Below, one piece after another: positions 60,488-64,000 of a stretch of DNA of 64,000 bases (positions within the stretch are counted from its first letter, which is position 1; every line of letters starts with the position of its first letter). The DNA lies in assembly GCA_963739545.1 (NCBI GenBank), contig CAVUAT010000014.1, positions 1,054,001-1,118,000 on the forward strand, read 5' to 3'. The notes beneath the pieces are model-generated. The model was not told the origin of the DNA, searched no databases, and saw only the letters and a list, made by a program, of their open reading frames with translations. Source of the DNA: CAVUAT01 sp963739545. GTDB taxonomy: Bacteria > Actinomycetota > Thermoleophilia > Solirubrobacterales > 70-9. The position numbers and the translations under genes are program-made.

Positions 60488-61891
60488 GTGACCGCTCTCG
60501 TCTGGCTCCGCCGCGACCTCCGCATCCGCGACAACGTCGCGCTTAGAGCCGCGCTCGACTCGCGCGACAGGGTCGTCCCGGTCTTCTGCTTCGACGAGCG
60601 CCTATATGGAGGCAGGCACGCGTCCGGCCCCCGAACCCAGTTCCTGCTCGAGTCGCTGGACGAGTTGCGCGACGAGCTCCGCGAGCGGGGCGGCGAGCTC
60701 TTCATCCGCATCGGGAAGCCCGAGGTGGAGCTGCCGAGGCTCGCCGAGGAGGCCGGGGCGGACGAGGTCCACCTCGCCTACGACGTCAGTCCCTTCGCGC
60801 GAAAGCGTGGCGAGCGCACGCGGAAGGCGTTCGCCGACGCCGGGATCGAGCAGCACTCCCACCCGGGGCTGAACGCGATCGACGTCCACGACATCTCCAC
60901 GCAGCAGGGCAAGCCCTACACCGTGTTCTCGCCCTTCCACCGCAACTGGCAGGGCGTCGAGCGCCGGCCGCTGCTCGAGGCTCCGCGCGAGGTCGCGGTG
61001 CCCAGCGGGCCGAACGCGGGCCGGCTCCCGTCGCTGGAGGCGCTCGGGCTCTCCCAGGAGGTCGCCGAGCCCATGCCGGGAGGGGAGGCAGCCGCGGGCA
61101 AGCGCCTCGACGCGTTTCTCGCCGGCGACGTCAAGGCCTACTCCGACAACCACGACGCGCTCGGCGCGGACCGCACCTCGCGCCTGTCGCCGTACCTGCA
61201 CCTGGGCTGCATCTCGGTGCGACAGGTCGAGGAGCGGCTCGCCGGCCGAAGCGGCAAGGGCCCGGCCGCGTTCCACCGCCAGCTCTGCTGGCGGGACTTC
61301 TACCACCATGTGCTGCTCAACTTCCCGCGGAACGCGCGCTCGGAGTACCAGCAGCGCTACCGCGAGATCAAGTGGTCCTACGCGAAGAAGCCGTTCGAGG
61401 CCTGGCAGGAGGGCCGCACGGGCTACCCGCTCGTCGACGCCGGCATGCGCCAGCTCCTGCGCGAGGGCTGGATGCACAACCGCGCGCGGCTGGTCGTCGG
61501 ATCCTTCCTGACGAAAGACCTGGGGATCGACTGGCGATGGGGCGAGCGCCACTTCATGCGCTACCTGCTCGACGGCGACGAGGCCAACAACAACGGCAAC
61601 TGGCAGTGGATCGCCTCGGTCGGCACCGATCCCCAGCCCTACTTCCGCCGCATCTACAACCCGGCCCTCCATCAGGAGCGGTACGACCCCGAGGGCACGT
61701 ACGTGAGGAAGTACGTGCCCGAGCTCGAGAACGTCCCCGACGAGCACCTTCGCGAGCCGTGGGAGATGCCCGATGACGTCCAGCGCGAGAGCGGATGCGT
61801 GATCGGCACCGACTACCCGGCGCCGATCGTCGACCACAAGGAGGCGCGGCTCGAGGCGATGGACCGTTACCGCGCCGCGACGAGCGGGTAG
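60488..61891 (+). CDS. phrB: deoxyribodipyrimidine photolyase (class I)
   Basis: 467 residues. The N-terminal alpha/beta domain begins TALVWLRRDLRIRDNVALRA. The FAD domain has SRLSPYLHLGCISVRQVEER, WRDFYHHVLLNFPRNA, DAGMRQLLREGWMHNRARLV and DGDEANNNGNWQWIASVGTD, the class I CPD photolyase signature. It repairs UV cyclobutane dimers with blue light, indicating a light-exposed habitat. The GTG start is 6 nt after TAGGCG. It forms a same-strand run with trhA and the DUF2945 gene. Confidence 0.95.
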   Translation: MTALVWLRRDLRIRDNVALRAALDSRDRVVPVFCFDERLYGGRHASGPRTQFLLESLDELRDELRERGGELFIRIGKPEVELPRLAEEAGADEVHLAYDVSPFARKRGERTRKAFADAGIEQHSHPGLNAIDVHDISTQQGKPYTVFSPFHRNWQGVERRPLLEAPREVAVPSGPNAGRLPSLEALGLSQEVAEPMPGGEAAAGKRLDAFLAGDVKAYSDNHDALGADRTSRLSPYLHLGCISVRQVEERLAGRSGKGPAAFHRQLCWRDFYHHVLLNFPRNARSEYQQRYREIKWSYAKKPFEAWQEGRTGYPLVDAGMRQLLREGWMHNRARLVVGSFLTKDLGIDWRWGERHFMRYLLDGDEANNNGNWQWIASVGTDPQPYFRRIYNPALHQERYDPEGTYVRKYVPELENVPDEHLREPWEMPDDVQRESGCVIGTDYPAPIVDHKEARLEAMDRYRAATSG

Positions 61892-61900
61892 GCGGAGGCC

Positions 61901-62134
61901 ATGGCGAAGAAGAGGAAGTTCAAGCAGGGAGACCGCGTCGAGTGGTCGACCCCGCAGGGAAAGACGCGGGGCAAGGTCGTGAAGAAGCTCACCACGACCA
62001 CGACGGTCTCCAACGAGAAGAGCCAGAAGGGGACGGAGGTCGAGGCGACCGCCGACGATCCGCGCTACCTCGTCGAGTCCGAGAAGACCGGCAAGCACGC
62101 GGCTCACAAGCCCGATGCGCTGACGAGGATCTGA
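61901..62134 (+). CDS. DUF2945 (HVA1-like) small protein
   Basis: 77 residues. FKQGDRVEWSTPQGKTRGKV and DPRYLVESEKTGKHAAHKPDALT are the DUF2945/hypervirulence-associated TUDOR-like signature. It is a small basic SH3-like barrel. It starts 9 nt after the photolyase stop, so it is likely co-transcribed. Function unknown. Confidence 0.88.
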   Translation: MAKKRKFKQGDRVEWSTPQGKTRGKVVKKLTTTTTVSNEKSQKGTEVEATADDPRYLVESEKTGKHAAHKPDALTRI

Positions 62135-62215
62135 GCGCGCGGCGGAACTTGATTTTCGCCGTGCTTGTTGGAGACTTAGGCCTCCGCGTGCCCCGACCCA
62201 GGAATGAGGTCAACG

Positions 62216-63025
62216 ATGGCCGAGCTCAGCGAGCAGAAGCAGCAGGCGAAGGCGATGTGGGCCCTTGGCGACTACGGGTCGGTCGTGCACTGGATCGCGA
62301 GCGCCGGCGAAGCCGCTGCGGAGGCGGCGGCGATCGGGCCCGACGACGAGGTCCTTGATGTCGCCTGCGGCACCGGCAACGCGACGATCCCAGCGGCGCG
62401 CACCGGCGCGACCGTCACGGGGTTGGACCTGACCCCGGAGCTTCTCGAGGGCGGCCGTGCCGCGGCGGCGGAGGCAGGGGTCGAGATCGAGTGGCGCGAG
62501 GGCGACGCGGAGGCGCTGCCGTTCGACGACGGCAGCTTCGACGCGGTGATCTCGGTGTTCGGGGTGATGTTCGCCCCGGACCAGCGCCAGGCCGCCTCGG
62601 AGATCGCCCGCGTCCTGCGGTCCGGCGGGCGGATGGCCGTCAACAGCTGGACTCCCGAAGGCAACATCGGCCGCTTCTTCACGCTGATCGGCACCCACAT
62701 GCCGCCGCCCCCCGACGGCTTCCAGCCGCCCACCCTGTGGGGCGATGCCGATCACTTGCGCTCCCTGTTCGAGGGGACCGGGGTCGAGCTCGAGTTCGAG
62801 GAACGAGTGGTGGAGTTCGAAGGCGACTCCGTCGAGGACTTCTTCGCCATCTATGAGGACAAGCTGCCCCCGATGGTGGCGGCGAAGGCGATGCTCGAGC
62901 CGCAGGGCAAATGGCCGGCGCTTCGAGACGACCTGCTCGCAATGTACGAGGACGTCAACCTCGCCGAGGACGGGAGCTACCGCTCCACCGGCGAGTACCT
63001 GATCGCGCGGGGCCGCAAGGCCTGA
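62216..63025 (+). CDS. class I SAM-dependent methyltransferase
   Basis: 269 residues. Motif I is VLDVACGTGNATIPAARTGA, motif II region is GLDLTPELLEGGRAAAAEAG, and motif III is LPFDDGSFDAVISVFGVMFA, with VLRSGGRMAVNSWTPEGNIG after it. This is the UbiE/Coq5-like Methyltransf_11 layout. GAGGT precedes the ATG at 62216. The substrate is not evident. Confidence 0.9.
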   Translation: MAELSEQKQQAKAMWALGDYGSVVHWIASAGEAAAEAAAIGPDDEVLDVACGTGNATIPAARTGATVTGLDLTPELLEGGRAAAAEAGVEIEWREGDAEALPFDDGSFDAVISVFGVMFAPDQRQAASEIARVLRSGGRMAVNSWTPEGNIGRFFTLIGTHMPPPPDGFQPPTLWGDADHLRSLFEGTGVELEFEERVVEFEGDSVEDFFAIYEDKLPPMVAAKAMLEPQGKWPALRDDLLAMYEDVNLAEDGSYRSTGEYLIARGRKA

Positions 63026-63046
63026 ACGACCACCCGCGGTGGCTCC

Positions 63047-63505
63047 ATGCCCGACAGTGCCCGGCTGCGCATCCTTCGCCCGACGGCCTTCGCCGGGCAG
63101 TTTCAGCTCGTCGCCGAAAGCTCGGATGTCGCCGTCGCCGCGGTCGCAGCCCCGGTGACCCCGGTCAGCATCCCGGTCCTGCCCGGTGACCGGATCTCTC
63201 TCTACACGCAGGGCTCGGGGGACATGCCCGCCGGCCAGCCGGCGTTCTCGGCCTCGGACCGGATCTCGTTCGTCATGGGTGGGCCCTTCGTGCTCGGGCA
63301 GACGACGGGACCCGGAGGCACCTTCCCCTACGGGACCAACGCTATGACCCGGATGAACCTGGCGGCGACCCTGACCGCACCCGACCCTGCCCCGGCGAAG
63401 AAGTGCAAGAAGAAAAAGAAGAAGAAGAAGGCGAAGCCGGCCGCGTCGGCGGGGAAGAAGAAAAAGAAGAAGTGCCGGCGGAAGAAGGGGAAGAAGAAGG
63501 GCTAG
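63047..63505 (+). CDS. truncated beta-domain protein with poly-Lys tail
   Basis: 152 residues. The first 110 form a beta-rich segment (ARLRILRPTAFAGQFQLVAE, IPVLPGDRISLYTQGSG) that starts abruptly. There is no signal peptide, although similar proteins are normally secreted and have an additional N-terminal half. The tail is Lys-rich with single cysteines (KKCKKKKKKKKAKPA, KKKKKKCRRKKGKKKG). It may be a 5'-truncated copy. Its end overlaps the convergent siroheme gene by 4 nt. Confidence 0.55.
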   Translation: MPDSARLRILRPTAFAGQFQLVAESSDVAVAAVAAPVTPVSIPVLPGDRISLYTQGSGDMPAGQPAFSASDRISFVMGGPFVLGQTTGPGGTFPYGTNAMTRMNLAATLTAPDPAPAKKCKKKKKKKKAKPAASAGKKKKKKCRRKKGKKKG

Positions 63506-64000
63506 GCCGAGGCGCCGAGAGCTGCTGCGTGGCGCTCCTTGGCCGCCTCGATGAGAAGCCGGAGCTCGTCGGTGCGGCCCTCGCGGACGAGGATGATGGG
63601 ATCGGGGTCGCCGTTGACTATCTCCTCGAAGAAGTCCTTGCGGTCGTTGTAGGTGGGGAGCGTGCCCTTCGCCCAGCCGCGGACTTCGTTCAGGATCACC
63701 GCGAGCTCGGCGTAGGCCTCGCCGAACTGCTCGCCGATCTCGCGCTTCATGCGCTTGGCGAGCGCGGGCGAGGCTCCCTGCGTCGAGATCGCGATCGCCA
63801 TCGAGCCCTGGCGCACGATCGCGGGCAGGATGAAGTTGCAAAGAGGCGGAACGTCGACGACGTTCACCAGCATCGCCAGGCGCTCGGCGTCTTCATAAAT
63901 GCCAATGTTGACGTCGGTGTCGTCGGTCGCCGCGATGACGATGAACGTGCCCTCGAGGTCGGAGGGCTCATACGACTTGCGCTCCCACCTGATCGAGCCC
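63502..64000 (-). CDS. siroheme synthase N-terminal domain (precorrin-2 dehydrogenase/ferrochelatase), cut by window edge
   Basis: The frame is open to the right edge. The visible part has TFIVIAATDDTDVNIGIYED, LVNVVDVPPLCNFILPAIVR, MAIAISTQGASPALAKRMKR and REIGEQFGEAYAELAVIL, the CysG/Met8p dehydrogenase-chelatase fold lacking only its N-terminal NAD loop. The C-terminus ends at about this domain, so it is a stand-alone enzyme without the methyltransferase half. It makes siroheme, the cofactor of the sulfite reductase encoded at 25472-27361. Confidence 0.88.
   Translation of the reverse strand, partial: GSIRWERKSYEPSDLEGTFIVIAATDDTDVNIGIYEDAERLAMLVNVVDVPPLCNFILPAIVRQGSMAIAISTQGASPALAKRMKREIGEQFGEAYAELAVILNEVRGWAKGTLPTYNDRKDFFEEIVNGDPDPIILVREGRTDELRLLIEAAKERHAAALGASA

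Overview
The window looks like chromosomal DNA of a high-GC actinobacterium, most likely of the class Thermoleophilia (Solirubrobacterales-like). This is inferred from the actinobacterial acyl-CoA carboxylase set (biotin carboxylase-BCCP fusion, AccD-type beta subunit, epsilon-like subunit), a DtxR/IdeR-type regulator, B12-dependent NrdJ with NrdR, secreted proteins with Lys-rich or beta-sandwich tails, and many genes whose start codon lies only 6-10 nt downstream of a TANNNT-like -10 box, the signature of leaderless transcripts. No insertion sequence, prophage or CRISPR array was seen, and no gene-free stretch exceeds 300 bases.

Layout. 1-4 kb: a partial SDR, two MFS exporters, small SnoaL/VOC proteins and tRNA-Phe. 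4-8.1 kb: a tightly overlapping minus-strand operon (DHPS-like protein, DUF1998 helicase, TIGR00725 protein, SnoaL protein). 8.2-19 kb: HAD phosphatase, ClpP, an SRPBCC-ArsR pair with a palindromic operator, DtxR regulator, aminotransferase, sucCD, and a HAD/amidohydrolase/cyclase operon. 19-21.5 kb: acyl-CoA carboxylase alpha chain (frameshifted) and a secreted protein. 21.6-27.4 kb: an assimilatory sulfate operon (sulfite reductase, CysH, Sat, CysC, PHP phosphatase, Rrf2 regulator) with a palindrome at its promoter; siroheme for the reductase may come from the siroheme-synthase fragment at the right edge. 27.6-38 kb: RTX-repeat protein, OCD-family enzyme, dodecin, AccE-like and collagen-like proteins, cupin, AccD, pilin, GST, a cysteine-less DksA homologue and the methylmalonyl-CoA mutase large subunit, so propionyl-CoA carboxylase, mutase and SucCD form a plausible propionyl-CoA-to-succinate route. 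36.9-43.3 kb: envelope-sugar genes (GT2, DUF2304, WecB, UXS) with two tandem secreted paralogues, one of them broken.

43.4-50.5 kb is the most unusual part: a decayed HicBA pair; a CGNR regulator divergent from a 39-codon ORF whose promoter spacer is a perfect 16-bp palindrome; then PhzF, a class III aminotransferase, a single ORF fusing an ECF sigma factor to a PuuD-like gamma-glutamyl-GABA hydrolase, and a divergent flavin amine oxidase. The rest holds FMN reductase, a MarR-YceI divergent pair, HdeD, GGDEF, MBL, AlkD-like protein, nrdJ-nrdR with tandem candidate NrdR boxes, TrhA, photolyase, DUF2945 and a methyltransferase.

Data-quality warning: at least six otherwise ordinary genes (biotin carboxylase, cysC, collagen-like, DUF2304, DUF4389, hicB) each carry one apparent 1-nt indel, and one secreted paralogue carries about four. 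Several may be assembly or base-calling errors rather than biology.
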